A stretch of 64,000 nt of DNA, from positions 62,001 to 126,000 of the forward strand of contig CAYPTB010000044.1 of the NCBI GenBank assembly GCA_964413535.1. Direction: 5' to 3'. The first letter of the stretch is position 1. Every line of letters starts with the position of its first letter. Under the pieces are notes generated by a model. That model saw nothing but the letters and a program-made list of their open reading frames with translations. It searched no databases and was not told where the DNA came from. This document shows positions 9,447-18,418 of this stretch, piece after piece. Source of the stretch: CAYPTB01 sp964413535 (GTDB lineage Bacteria > Planctomycetota > UBA1135 > GCA-002686595). A program made the translations under genes and the position numbers.

Positions 9447-10913
9447 TCAGCGCTCGCCGCGCTCGAGACGTCGGTACAGACCTACGTCGACGAGATAGAC
9501 CTCGTGGCGCTCGAGAACTTGCCAGTGTTTCTCGAAGCGCGCGAGGTTGCGATAGGCGCGACCGCGCGCCCCCGGCTTCAAGTAGGTCAGGAGCCACACG
9601 CGTTCGCAGGCTCCCCCGCCGTCGGCGACTTCGGGAAAGGGAAGCGTTCGAAGGCCTTGGTGATCTCCTCGGTACAGCTCCCACTCGCGCGGCTCGCCCC
9701 ACGGGGAGAACACGAGCGCGTCGCCGTCGCGCCATCCACGCTCGACCATGCTCAGCGCTTCGGCGTACTGCGCCCGGTAGGGAAGGAAGAGCGCCGCGCG
9801 GGCCGCGAATAGCGTGAACGCCAGACAGGACGTGATCGCGACTCGGCGTACGATGGACTTCTCGAGAGAGAAGAGCCCGCGCGCCACGAGCAGGTAGTAG
9901 GTCGGGAGCGCGAAGCAGACGTAGCGATCGCGGTAAGCCAGCCCGGAGTCGCCGAGCACCCACGCCGCGCCGAGGGGCAGGGCCGTGAGGCAGAGCAGGA
10001 AGACGACCGGCTCCCCCTCGGACGGCCGGCCTCGTCGCCACAACGGCCGAGTCGCGAGGAGGGCCGGGAGGCTGAAGAGCAGTGCGCCCAGGGCGAGGCC
10101 CCACCATGGCGAGTCCTCGTAGATTCCTTCGACGCGACCGTTGTTGAACGCATCGAGCGTGTTCGGCAGCGAGAGCAAGTTCGATCGACGCCAGATCGAC
10201 TGCTGCATGAACGACGTGTCCGGACCCGAGCGCGCCTCCTCCAGGACGCCGCTCGCGAGCCAGGGTAGGGCGAGCGCGGCTGCCAATGCGATTCCCCCGA
10301 TCGTCCATGCCGGTCTCAACGAGTAACGCGGGTAGGCCCAGAGCAGGAAGCCGAGGCACCCCGCCAAGACGAAGACTGCGTAGAAATGGCTGTAGAGCGC
10401 GAGCGTCGCGCAGACGACGGCCCACCACCAAGCCATCGCCTTGCGCTCGCGCAGCGCGATCAGGAACGCCAACTCGGCAGCGAGTGCGAAGAAGAGGAGC
10501 TGGGAGTAGCCGCGCGCCGTCTGCGAGAGTACGAGCGCTTGCTGCGAAACGAGGAGGAGTGCGGCCGCGAGCAGACCCGTGCGCGCGTCGTAGAGTCTTC
10601 GGCCGAGCAGGAAGAGCAGCGGGACCGCGGCCGCTCCCACGATCGCCGAGGGGAGGCGCGCGACGAACACGCTCTCGCCGAGCAGGCGGAAGACGAAGTG
10701 CACGACGACGTAGTGCAGCGGCGGATGGTTGAAGTCCGCGACGAGGTCGTAGACCATCGCTCCGAAGTCTTTGCGCGCGACGAGGATCGTGAACGCTTCG
10801 TCGTGCCACAGGCTCTGGTGGTCGAGGTGGAAGAGCCGCAGGCCGAGTGCGAGCGCGAAGAGGAGGATCGCGACGAGTCGCGACCCGATGGTGTCCGTGC
10901 GCTCGCTTGCCAC
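9447..10913 (-). CDS. GT39/ArnT-like polytopic glycosyltransferase
   Basis: A 488-residue integral membrane protein with about ten hydrophobic helices. Family signatures of PMT/ArnT-type (GT-C) enzymes are present: the acidic motif SLWHDEAFT in the first loop, FNHPPLHYVV, and SQTARGYSQ. Such enzymes move a sugar from a polyprenyl-phosphate donor to a lipid or protein acceptor. The C-terminal 120 residues form a soluble periplasmic domain. Donor and acceptor cannot be predicted. The gene follows the PilZ gene on the same strand, with a terminator-like hairpin between them, so it probably has its own promoter. Confidence 0.8.
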   Translation of the reverse strand: MASERTDTIGSRLVAILLFALALGLRLFHLDHQSLWHDEAFTILVARKDFGAMVYDLVADFNHPPLHYVVVHFVFRLLGESVFVARLPSAIVGAAAVPLLFLLGRRLYDARTGLLAAALLLVSQQALVLSQTARGYSQLLFFALAAELAFLIALRERKAMAWWWAVVCATLALYSHFYAVFVLAGCLGFLLWAYPRYSLRPAWTIGGIALAAALALPWLASGVLEEARSGPDTSFMQQSIWRRSNLLSLPNTLDAFNNGRVEGIYEDSPWWGLALGALLFSLPALLATRPLWRRGRPSEGEPVVFLLCLTALPLGAAWVLGDSGLAYRDRYVCFALPTYYLLVARGLFSLEKSIVRRVAITSCLAFTLFAARAALFLPYRAQYAEALSMVERGWRDGDALVFSPWGEPREWELYRGDHQGLRTLPFPEVADGGGACERVWLLTYLKPGARGRAYRNLARFEKHWQVLERHEVYLVDVGLYRRLERGER

Positions 10914-10935
10914 CGCGGTCTGTCTACAAGCCCGA

Positions 10936-10980
10936 AGATCCCCGATCCACAGGCAACTCGAGCCTTCCGATCGGGGACCT
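10936..10980 (-). terminator. Hairpin downstream of the PilZ gene
   Basis: Inverted repeat between the PilZ stop and the glycosyltransferase start: AGATCCCCGATC (10936-10947) pairs with GATCGGGGACCT (10969-10980), 11 of 12 positions, with a 21-base loop. There is no clear T tract, so it may be a weak terminator or a processing hairpin. Confidence 0.4.
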
Positions 10981-11025
10981 CGCGAAGGCGATCACGGGAT
11001 GCGCTTCCCGATGGCGCCGGTGAGT

Positions 11026-11826
11026 TCAGGCTGCTCCCGGATTGCCGATCGCCGCTTCCCAGCGCGCGATCTCGGCGCAGCGCCGTTCGACGTAGGCGCG
11101 CAGGTCCTCCGCATGCCGCGCGAGGCCCTCTTCGCGTTCGAGGTCGAACTCGATCCCGAGGAGGACGCGTCCGAGAGTCGCATGACGGTTTGTGATCGTC
11201 GCAGGTCCCGCCAACGGTTCCGCCACGCCCGGGAGCCGGAAGCGCAAGCGCAGGCGGTCGATGCCCTCCAGCTCGGAAGCCTTGTCCTGAGGAACTGCGG
11301 CGCACATCCCGGTGGTCGAGAGGTCGTGCACCTGGCAGGAGAGCTCGTGGTTCCCCCACATGATGTGAGTCGTCAAGCGATGCTCGGCGGGAACGAGGAC
11401 GCGCGGGGATTTCCGGCGGTTGAAGAAGCGCGCGTAGAACTCGTCGAGTTGACTGTAGAGGTTCCCGATGCTGACGAACGCGAATCCGTATCGCCAGTGC
11501 TGTTCTCCGCCCGGCTCGGTGTGGACCACGCGTCCAGGTGTTCGAACGAAGTCCTCGCGCGTTCGGCTCCGAATCGCGACCTCCACCACGTCGCCCAACT
11601 TCAGCCCGGGATCCTCGGCCAGCGTGAAGCGCGCGGAGGCGCCCCCCACCGACACGTCGAGCAACTCGCCGGGATACTCCTCACCGGTCGACATGCGCAC
11701 GGACACGACTAGATCGAAGGTGCGCGATCGCTGTCGGCGATAGGCACCCCGAAGTTCCGAGGGACTCGGGGGCTTCTCGCGGACTTCGGGGGAGTTTCCG
11801 CGGCGCTTGAACCAGCCGAACAACAT
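11026..11826 (-). CDS. Tandem PilZ-domain protein
   Basis: A 266-residue soluble protein with two PilZ-like modules. Module 1 (about 30-130) shows RRQRSR followed by DVSVGGASARF. Module 2 (about 137-240) shows RRKSPR followed by DLSTTGMCA. These correspond to the RxxxR and D/NxSxxG elements that bind cyclic di-GMP. Module 2 keeps both motifs well; module 1 has RxxxR-like spacing and a good DxSxxG. A c-di-GMP sensor or adaptor role is inferred. No cyclase or phosphodiesterase lies nearby. A hydrophobic N-terminus is absent, so it is probably cytoplasmic. Confidence 0.75.
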   Translation of the reverse strand: MLFGWFKRRGNSPEVREKPPSPSELRGAYRRQRSRTFDLVVSVRMSTGEEYPGELLDVSVGGASARFTLAEDPGLKLGDVVEVAIRSRTREDFVRTPGRVVHTEPGGEQHWRYGFAFVSIGNLYSQLDEFYARFFNRRKSPRVLVPAEHRLTTHIMWGNHELSCQVHDLSTTGMCAAVPQDKASELEGIDRLRLRFRLPGVAEPLAGPATITNRHATLGRVLLGIEFDLEREEGLARHAEDLRAYVERRCAEIARWEAAIGNPGAA

Positions 11827-11925
11827 GACGCGAACTTGCGCAACGTTTCGGTCGCGGACAGGTCGTTTCCGTAGCCCGAAGGTCCGAGGTGGAAGCTTCT
11901 TCCGGGTGAAGAGACGGAGAGCCTT

Positions 11926-14058
11926 TCAGCGCAGAACGAGCTCGATCCGCTCGTCGACCGTTTCGTCGTGCGGGGCGATCAGGCGGTGGATGACTTGGCC
12001 TTCCTCGCTCGATCCGATCCACAGCACGGCTTCGAGGACCTCGTCCTCGAGCAGGTATCTTTCGACCCGCTCTCGTGCGTCCCGTTCGCTCGGGAAGCCG
12101 ATACCCGCGGCCCGGCGTGCTCCGGCGAGCCATTCGATTTCCTGCGCGTCGTCCGCGGAAAGCCCATGGGGGACCATCTCGGCGTCACGTAACGCCCGGG
12201 CGACTGCGTCGAGGGCGGCAGGCCTCGCGGTCGAAGGCAGATCGTCGACCACCAGCACGTCGAAGGGTTCGCTCGGGGAACGTCGCTCGGCGACCGCCAA
12301 GGCCCCGTGCCCCGAACAGTTCGCAGCGTGGTGCACGTGGTCCTCGTGCCGATAGCAAGTCTCGGCCGCTCTCGAGCGAGCTTGGCTCACCGCCGCTCTG
12401 GCGGATTGGAACTGCGCATCCTCCGTCGCGTCGGCCCACCGGGCTCGGGCGTGACCGAGATGATCGCTCGCCTGCTCCCGGACGATCACGGCACCGAGGG
12501 CGAGCGCTCCGAAGAACAAGCCCGAGGCGGCCACGACGCCCCGTTGGAGACGGCGGCGAATCGGACGCCCGACCGCAGGGAGGGGGTCGTCCCGCAGGGG
12601 ATCCGCCCGCAACGAGCCCTTCCCGAGTGACTCGATGTCGCCCGCGGCCATCGGCGAGAAGCGATCGAGGTCGACGTCGGCCAGCTCGAAGTGGCCCGAG
12701 AAGGACGGAAGATCGGCGGGCTTCAGCGCGAAGGGATCACGCGCTTCCAGGACGACCGCGAGATCCGCGAGCATCTCCCGTGCGGAGCCGTAGCGGCTCT
12801 TCGTGTCGGCCATGGCGCGCCGCACGATCCAGCGCAGCGCTTCGGGGCAGCGCTTCGAGAGCCGCGAGAGGCTGCCGTGCGCAGGGAAGGAGTTCTCGAT
12901 CGTGGAGAAGAGCACGGCGCCGATGCTGTAGAGATCGAACTTGACCCCGTCGACTTCGTGCACCTTCACGCCCTTCATGGCGAGCCGGACCATCTCCGGA
13001 TCGCGGAAGTACTCGGTACCGTGCGTCGTCAGCGTCATCGCCGATCGCAGCGGCGTGACCAATCCGAAATCGACCAGGTGGGCGTAACCGTCAGGGGAGA
13101 CGATCACGTTGGCGGGCTTGATGTCCTTGTGCCACAGGCCTGCGCCGTGGAATCGATCCAGGGTCGCGAGCAACTGGCCGGCGTGGCCCATCGCGGTCCG
13201 CAGTCCTGCTTCGCCCAGCCCCTCGCCCCCTGCGCGCTGGTGGAGGTCGCGCGTGGTCTCCGCCAGGTCGATGCCTTGCACGTAGGGCATGACGTACCAG
13301 AAGCTCTCGCCCTCCAGCGAATGGTCGAGCACGAGGCCCAGCTCCTTCGCGGCCGTGAGTGCACGGCTCTCGCGCACGATCTGGGGCAGCGTGGAGCCGT
13401 CCTCGAGGAAGAAGGCCTTGATCACGACCTGACCGGCGCACACGAGACCGTTCTTGGCGAATGCGTCGTGCTTCGCCGGTGACGGCTCCGCGAGGTAGAG
13501 CCGCGCCCCCGAGCCGCCGCGCGGCAGGGAGCCCGTGACGGTGTAGCCGGGGAAGCGCACGTGCCCCCCGCGCGGGTGATCGGCTCCCGGAGCTCGTGCC
13601 ATGACGTCCGGAAGCCGCTCTTCGACGCCCTCCGTGAGCGCGCGCAGGCCGAGGAAGCGCGCCGGGTTGCCGCACAGCACGCGGTAGAGCCGGACCCAGA
13701 TCTCCTTGAACTCGCGCTCGAACGCGCGTCCGTAGTGGTTGGCCGCCGACCAACGACCGAGGAAGACGCTGCCCAGGATCGACGGGATCATGAACACGCT
13801 CGTCAGGAGCGCGCCCGCGAGCCGCAGTGTGTCGAGGATCGTGCTGCGCACGAACGTGAACACGTGCCCCAAGCTCATCCCGATCCCGCGAAACCCGTAG
13901 CCGATCCCCGTCGCAATGCCTTTGGTTCCGCGCCACACGAGCCAGCACAGGGCCGCAACGACCTTGAAGACGAGCCAGCAGGCGGCGACCGGCAAGGCCA
14001 GGACGAGGACGAGCGTGACGAGGATGGTCAGCAGCGAAGCGAAGCTCGAGATGATCAT
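11926..14058 (-). CDS. Membrane Ser/Thr protein kinase
   Basis: 710 residues. Two N-terminal hydrophobic segments (about 5-45) and further amphipathic segments to about residue 100 precede a Hanks-type kinase domain (about 165-445). Visible motifs: glycine loop RGGSGARLYLAE, catalytic lysine in QVVIKAFF (about residue 213), catalytic loop HKDIKPANVI (about 310-319, with Lys where most kinases have Arg in HRD), VDFGL (about 330) and the activation segment THGTEYFRDPE. A further membrane helix (VVAASGLFFGALALGAVIV, about 505-525) leads to a C-terminal domain of about 185 residues with no recognised family. It starts 15 bases after the stop of the upstream sigma-factor gene, so the two form an operon and the kinase may control that factor. 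Confidence 0.88.
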   Translation of the reverse strand: MIISSFASLLTILVTLVLVLALPVAACWLVFKVVAALCWLVWRGTKGIATGIGYGFRGIGMSLGHVFTFVRSTILDTLRLAGALLTSVFMIPSILGSVFLGRWSAANHYGRAFEREFKEIWVRLYRVLCGNPARFLGLRALTEGVEERLPDVMARAPGADHPRGGHVRFPGYTVTGSLPRGGSGARLYLAEPSPAKHDAFAKNGLVCAGQVVIKAFFLEDGSTLPQIVRESRALTAAKELGLVLDHSLEGESFWYVMPYVQGIDLAETTRDLHQRAGGEGLGEAGLRTAMGHAGQLLATLDRFHGAGLWHKDIKPANVIVSPDGYAHLVDFGLVTPLRSAMTLTTHGTEYFRDPEMVRLAMKGVKVHEVDGVKFDLYSIGAVLFSTIENSFPAHGSLSRLSKRCPEALRWIVRRAMADTKSRYGSAREMLADLAVVLEARDPFALKPADLPSFSGHFELADVDLDRFSPMAAGDIESLGKGSLRADPLRDDPLPAVGRPIRRRLQRGVVAASGLFFGALALGAVIVREQASDHLGHARARWADATEDAQFQSARAAVSQARSRAAETCYRHEDHVHHAANCSGHGALAVAERRSPSEPFDVLVVDDLPSTARPAALDAVARALRDAEMVPHGLSADDAQEIEWLAGARRAAGIGFPSERDARERVERYLLEDEVLEAVLWIGSSEEGQVIHRLIAPHDETVDERIELVLR

Positions 14059-14073
14059 CGTCGGGTTTCCCCC

Positions 14074-14841
14074 TTAGCCCTTGCCGGTTCCCTGTGCCGC
14101 ATCCTCGGCCCGCAGATGCACCTGGTAGCGCCAGATCTCAGCGATGGCCTCGTCGAAGAGCGCGTCGTCCGCCTTGGTGGGATTCGTTCCCAGGGCCTTT
14201 CGCAGTCCCTCCTCGAGCTCCTCCTTCGTGAAGCTGTACTTGCCGATGACCTCCGTCAGGTGCGTCCGGAGTCGGTTGCGGACCGAAGCCAGGCGCCGGC
14301 TGACGGTCGGTTCCGAGACACCCAGGGCCACGGCCACGTCCTTGCCGCTCTTCCCGTCGAGCATCCGCATGCGGAAGATCGAGAACTCGACGAACTCGCT
14401 CTCGCGCTCCGTCAGCCGGATGGCGGCCTCGACCTTGGCCGCGAAGACGGCCTGCTCGTAGGACTGGTGCGGGGACGGCAGACCCGAGGCGCCGACGAGC
14501 TCCTCTTCGATGGAGAAGGGCTTGCGTCCTTCGCCGCGCTTCTTCGCCATGCGGCGGTCCATCTCGTCGCCGAAGGTGTACTTCGCGATCGCGAGCAGCC
14601 AGGTCGAGAAGCGCGCGCCGCGCGAGGGATCGTGGTGATCGATCGCCCCCGACAGGGCGGCCAGGGTCTCCTGGGAGAGGTCCTGGACCGTCTCGGCGCC
14701 GATCCGCCCGCGGCCCCAGCGTTGGAGCTGGTTGCGCAGGATCGGTCCGAAGGTCTCCCAGAGCTCGAACCAAGCCTCGGGATCGCGTGCGCGCAGCCGA
14801 CCGACGAAGCCGGTGGAGAGATCGTTCGGAAGGGGCGTCAT
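14074..14841 (-). CDS. ECF-type RNA polymerase sigma factor with C-terminal extension
   Basis: 255 residues. Region 2 (about 10-90) contains DPEAWFELWETF and VQDLSQETLAALSGAI, the DLxQE core typical of ECF factors. Region 4 (about 150-200) contains SGKDVAVALGVSEPTVSRRLASVRN in two contiguous pieces and forms a helix-turn-helix. The last 45 residues are an extension without clear homology. Operonic with the downstream membrane kinase and divergent from the coiled-coil membrane protein at 15010, across a 168-base intergenic region that may hold a self-regulated promoter. Planctomycetes commonly pair ECF factors with Ser/Thr kinases; that this pair acts together is an inference. Confidence 0.85.
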   Translation of the reverse strand: MTPLPNDLSTGFVGRLRARDPEAWFELWETFGPILRNQLQRWGRGRIGAETVQDLSQETLAALSGAIDHHDPSRGARFSTWLLAIAKYTFGDEMDRRMAKKRGEGRKPFSIEEELVGASGLPSPHQSYEQAVFAAKVEAAIRLTERESEFVEFSIFRMRMLDGKSGKDVAVALGVSEPTVSRRLASVRNRLRTHLTEVIGKYSFTKEELEEGLRKALGTNPTKADDALFDEAIAEIWRYQVHLRAEDAAQGTGKG

Positions 14842-15009
14842 CGCTGGAAGGACAAGGGTAACCGGAGCTCGTGAACCCGCGCGGGGGGGCGATCATCGCA
14901 CTCGTGCCGACCGAACCGGGCGGAAATCGCATCCGGGCGACTCCCAACAAGCTGGGCGGAACCCGCTCGGGGGTCGTTCCCCTGGGCCAGTCGAGAGGAC
15001 AGAAAGAAC

Positions 15010-15861
15010 ATGTCAGGCATCTTCAAGAAACTTCTCCGGACGGCCGTGGTCGGAAGCGTGGTCGCCGGCGTGGCAGTCGGGGCCACCGTCCTCGTCGCCG
15101 GGCCCGAGCGCGCCTCCGTGATCTTCGACCAGGTCAAGGACAGCGTACTCCAGCACATCGACGCGAACCTGGACGACCCGATCGCGATGCGGGCCCAGCT
15201 CCGCGGGCTCGAGCGGGAGTACCCAGAGCGCATCTCGAACCTGCGCGGAGACCTGGCGGAGCTCCAGGAGCAGATCCGGCAGCTCGAGCGCGAGCAGAAG
15301 ATCAGCGAGCGCGTCGTCGAGCTCGCAAAGAGCGACCTGCAGGCGCTCCCCGCGGCTGCGGGAGAGGGCATGCTGGCGATCAGCTACGGCTCGGCGCACG
15401 GCGCGCAACGCACCCAGACGCAGAAGCGGCACATCGAGCAGACGAAGGCCGTCTACGCGAACCGCGCAGCCGACGCCTCCCACGATCTCGTGTACCTGCA
15501 CCAGCAGGAAGATCGAATGGTCGAGCTCTTGGCCCAGCTCGAGACCGAGTACGCGCAGTTCCAGGCGCAGATCTGGCAGCTCGAGCGGCAAGTCGACGCC
15601 ATCGCGCGCAACGACCGCCTCATCCAGCTCATGGAGAACCGCCAGAAGACCATCGACGAGCTGTCGAACTACCAGGCGGTGAGCCTCGACCACGTGGTCG
15701 CGCGCCTCTCCGAGATGCGCACGCGCCAGGAGGCCGAGCTCGAGATGCTGGCCGACGACCGCCGCCGTACCGATTACGAAGGCGTCGCCCGGATGCAGCT
15801 CGAGGAGGAAGGTCAGGCGGGGTCCGAGACTGCTTCCGCGCGTCTGCTCCCGCTGCGCTGA
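15010..15861 (+). CDS. Coiled-coil membrane or periplasmic protein divergent from the sigma/kinase operon
   Basis: 283 residues. Start ATG 15010 has a purine-rich site (AGAGGACAGAAAG) just upstream. A basic N-terminus and a hydrophobic segment (about 10-31, LLRTAVVGSVVAGVAVGATVLV) make a signal anchor or uncleaved signal. The rest is almost wholly helical: heptad-like stretches at about 60-120 and 165-235 (ELQEQIRQLEREQ, LAQLETEYAQFQAQIWQLE). No catalytic motif is visible. Its position opposite an ECF factor and a kinase makes it a candidate target gene of that regulator, possibly a stress-response envelope protein comparable in architecture to PspA-like proteins, but homology is not shown. 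Confidence 0.7.
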   Translation: MSGIFKKLLRTAVVGSVVAGVAVGATVLVAGPERASVIFDQVKDSVLQHIDANLDDPIAMRAQLRGLEREYPERISNLRGDLAELQEQIRQLEREQKISERVVELAKSDLQALPAAAGEGMLAISYGSAHGAQRTQTQKRHIEQTKAVYANRAADASHDLVYLHQQEDRMVELLAQLETEYAQFQAQIWQLERQVDAIARNDRLIQLMENRQKTIDELSNYQAVSLDHVVARLSEMRTRQEAELEMLADDRRRTDYEGVARMQLEEEGQAGSETASARLLPLR

Positions 15862-15885
15862 TCCGATTCGCCTCGGAAACTCCTA

Positions 15886-15921
15886 CGGCGCCGCCGCAGC
15901 CCTCGAGCTGCGGCGGCGCCG
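15886..15921. terminator. Bidirectional terminator hairpin
   Basis: A perfect 15-base inverted repeat, CGGCGCCGCCGCAGC (15886-15900) and its complement (15907-15921), with a 6-base loop. It sits between the convergent coiled-coil gene and the OPT transporter gene, the expected place for a shared terminator. There is no long T run on either side. Confidence 0.7.
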
Positions 15922-15932
15922 CGCTCTTCACG

Positions 15933-18347
15933 CTACGCGGGCTTCTTGCGCGTACCGACCCAGTAGAGCGCGACGGCCATCGCCAGGAACGGGAGCAGCG
16001 GCCACCAGCCTTCGTTCCACAGATGGCCCGCGAACCACGAGCCTTCGAAGCCCTTCGCCGCGAAGGGCGATTGCAACGCGAGCAAGGGCTCGTTGCCCTC
16101 GAGACCGCGTTGCACGTCGTTGAACGCGACCGCGGAATTGACGACTCCCGCGATCGCCGCCCCGGCGATGAGGCCCGATGCCATCAACATCCCGGGCGAG
16201 AATTCGGACTCGCCGCCCTTCGCGGGCGACTTCTTCTCGACGAACCAGCGCGTCAGGCCGCCGACGTAGATCGCGGCCGAGGTCGCTAGCGGGAGGTAGA
16301 GACCGACGGCGAAGGGCAGAGCGGATACGCCGACCATCTCCATCAGGATCGCCAGCAGCGCGCCGATCAGCACCAATCCCCACGGAAGCTGTCCGCCGAG
16401 CGTGCCGTCGATGATCAAGCGGAAGAGCTGCGCCTTGGGCGCATCGAACTTCGACGCAGGACGCAACAGATAGGCGACGCTGCCGTCCTCGCGCACCAGG
16501 TAGTGGCCCTTGTCGAGTGCGTCCCGCGAAGCTTCGAGGCTCACGTGGCGGTACGCCTTGCGATCCGGACCGAGCTCGATCGCCGCGTCCGCAGGAACGG
16601 CGATCCTCTCCGAACCCGTGTGGGCCTGGAAGTTCCACTGAAAGGTCCCGCACACGCCGGGGTCGACCAGGTAGAGCGGCCGACCCGCGTCGTCGACCAA
16701 GTATTTGCCCCGCGCGAGGCCCGTTGCTTGGCCCTGGGCCGGGGGAACTTCAGCGCGCAAGTACGCGACGGCGTAGCTCGTGCCGTCGGGGTGCGGCATG
16801 CGCTGTGCGTCGGGCGCCAAGTGCGCCGTGAGACTCGGCAGTCCGTCGGGTAGCGGCTGGAAGGTCGTGTTGTTGCGGTTCAGCATCAACAGGATGAACC
16901 CGATCACGATCGCGCTGGTCACGACGCCGACGAGGATCGCGTTCTGTTGATGCTTGGGCGTCGCGCCCACCAGGAAGCCGGTCTTCAGGTCCTGGCTGAT
17001 CGTGCCGCCGTTGCTCGCCGCGACGCACACGAGCGCAGCCGCCGTGAGCGCCATCGACTTGTAGGAGACTCCGGTCCAACCGATCGCGACGAACAGCCCG
17101 CACGTGATCAAGAGCGTCGCGACCGTCATGCCGGAGATCGGGTTCGACGAGCTGCCGATCTCGCCCGTGATGCGGCTCGACACCGTCACGAAGAAGAAGC
17201 CGAAGATCACGATCAGAACGGCCGAAAGGGCGTTGATCTCGAGAATCGGAGCGGCCCAGATGGCCAGGGCGAGTGCGGCGGATCCGATCAGCACGACGGA
17301 CATCGGCAGGTCGATCTCGGTGCGCTTCTTCTGGATGCGCGCTCCCTTGGCGGCGCCCAGATCCTTCAGGCCTCCGCGGAAGGCGCTCGCGATCGTGGGC
17401 AGCGAGCGCGCGAGCGAGATGAAGCCGCCGGTGGCGACGGCTCCGGCGCCGACGTAGAGAATGAACGCGTTGCGGATCTCGCCGGGACTCATGTCGCGGA
17501 TGAGCTTGCTCGCGCCGAACATCGTCTCCGTCATGCCGTCGCCGAAGATGTGCACGAGGGGCACGAGCACGAGGAACGCGAGCGCGCCGCCCGCCATCAT
17601 GTTGGCGGCTGTCTTCTGACCGATGATGTAGCCCACGCCGAGCATCGCCGGGCTGACCTCGAAGGAGAGCGTGCCTCCCGGCAAGCGCGCCCTGTCGAAC
17701 TTGTCCCGCAGCTCCACCGCAAACGTCGAGGTCTCCTCCCACAACCTCAAGACGACGTTGCACACGGCGTAGAAGAGCCCGACGAAGAACCCCAGGAACA
17801 CCGTCGCCGCGCTCGTGCCGCCCTTCTCGCCGACGATGAGCACGTCGGCGCAGGCCGTGCCTTCCGGATAGGTGAGCCGCTTGTGCTCCTTGACGATCAA
17901 TCCATGGCGCAGGGGGATCATCATCAGCACGCCGAGCAGTCCGCCGAGGAGCGCGACGAGCAGAACGCGCGAGAGCTCCATGTCGAAGCCCATGAGGAGC
18001 AGCGACGGGAGCGTGAAAGCCACGCCCGCCGCGATCGACTCGCCGGCCGACCCGGTCGTCTGCACGATGTTGTTCTCGAGGATCGTGCCGGGCTGCAGCC
18101 GGAACGCGCGCGTCATCCATTTGAACAGCGTGATCGACAGCACGGCCACCGGGATCGAGGCAGAGACCGTCAAGCCCACTTTCAGTCCGAGGTAGACCGA
18201 CGATGCCGCGAAGACGATCCCGAGCACCGAACCGATGACGAGTCCGCGCAGGGTCATCTCGCGCGGGCTCGACTCCGCAGGAATGAACGGTTCGAATTCG
18301 GGCTCGGCCGCTTCCACCTTGGTCTTCGGCATCGTCAGCGTGCTCAT
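15933..18347 (-). CDS. OPT-family oligopeptide transporter with a large soluble insert
   Basis: 804 residues from ATG 18347; longer upstream reading lacks protein character. About 14-16 hydrophobic helices of the OPT family (proton-coupled oligopeptide or metal-siderophore uptake) are visible, with family motifs such as LRGLVIGSVLGIVF, the SSNPISGM loop, NGGTISQDLKTGFLVGATP and QLPWGLVLIGALLAI. A hydrophilic insert of about 160 residues (about 490-650) separates two helix groups. It contains two related strand motifs, GKYLVDDAGRPLYLVD and GHYLVREDGSVAYLL. Bacterial OPT proteins vary in loops here, but this insert is unusually long. The gene is monocistronic by appearance. Substrate unknown. 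Confidence 0.85.
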   Translation of the reverse strand: MSTLTMPKTKVEAAEPEFEPFIPAESSPREMTLRGLVIGSVLGIVFAASSVYLGLKVGLTVSASIPVAVLSITLFKWMTRAFRLQPGTILENNIVQTTGSAGESIAAGVAFTLPSLLLMGFDMELSRVLLVALLGGLLGVLMMIPLRHGLIVKEHKRLTYPEGTACADVLIVGEKGGTSAATVFLGFFVGLFYAVCNVVLRLWEETSTFAVELRDKFDRARLPGGTLSFEVSPAMLGVGYIIGQKTAANMMAGGALAFLVLVPLVHIFGDGMTETMFGASKLIRDMSPGEIRNAFILYVGAGAVATGGFISLARSLPTIASAFRGGLKDLGAAKGARIQKKRTEIDLPMSVVLIGSAALALAIWAAPILEINALSAVLIVIFGFFFVTVSSRITGEIGSSSNPISGMTVATLLITCGLFVAIGWTGVSYKSMALTAAALVCVAASNGGTISQDLKTGFLVGATPKHQQNAILVGVVTSAIVIGFILLMLNRNNTTFQPLPDGLPSLTAHLAPDAQRMPHPDGTSYAVAYLRAEVPPAQGQATGLARGKYLVDDAGRPLYLVDPGVCGTFQWNFQAHTGSERIAVPADAAIELGPDRKAYRHVSLEASRDALDKGHYLVREDGSVAYLLRPASKFDAPKAQLFRLIIDGTLGGQLPWGLVLIGALLAILMEMVGVSALPFAVGLYLPLATSAAIYVGGLTRWFVEKKSPAKGGESEFSPGMLMASGLIAGAAIAGVVNSAVAFNDVQRGLEGNEPLLALQSPFAAKGFEGSWFAGHLWNEGWWPLLPFLAMAVALYWVGTRKKPA

Positions 18348-18418
18348 GGCCGGGGAAGCTATCGGGGGCCATCGGCGCCGTCCACCGCAGCGCTCGCGCC
18401 TACGCGGTCCGGGCAGCT

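Noticed and set aside
14958..14980. GGAAC-13-GTTCC palindrome as an ECF promoter or operator before the coiled-coil gene
   Set aside because: Tempting because GGAAC is a common ECF -35, but no matching -10 at the correct spacing was found and a short palindrome is expected by chance in GC-rich DNA.
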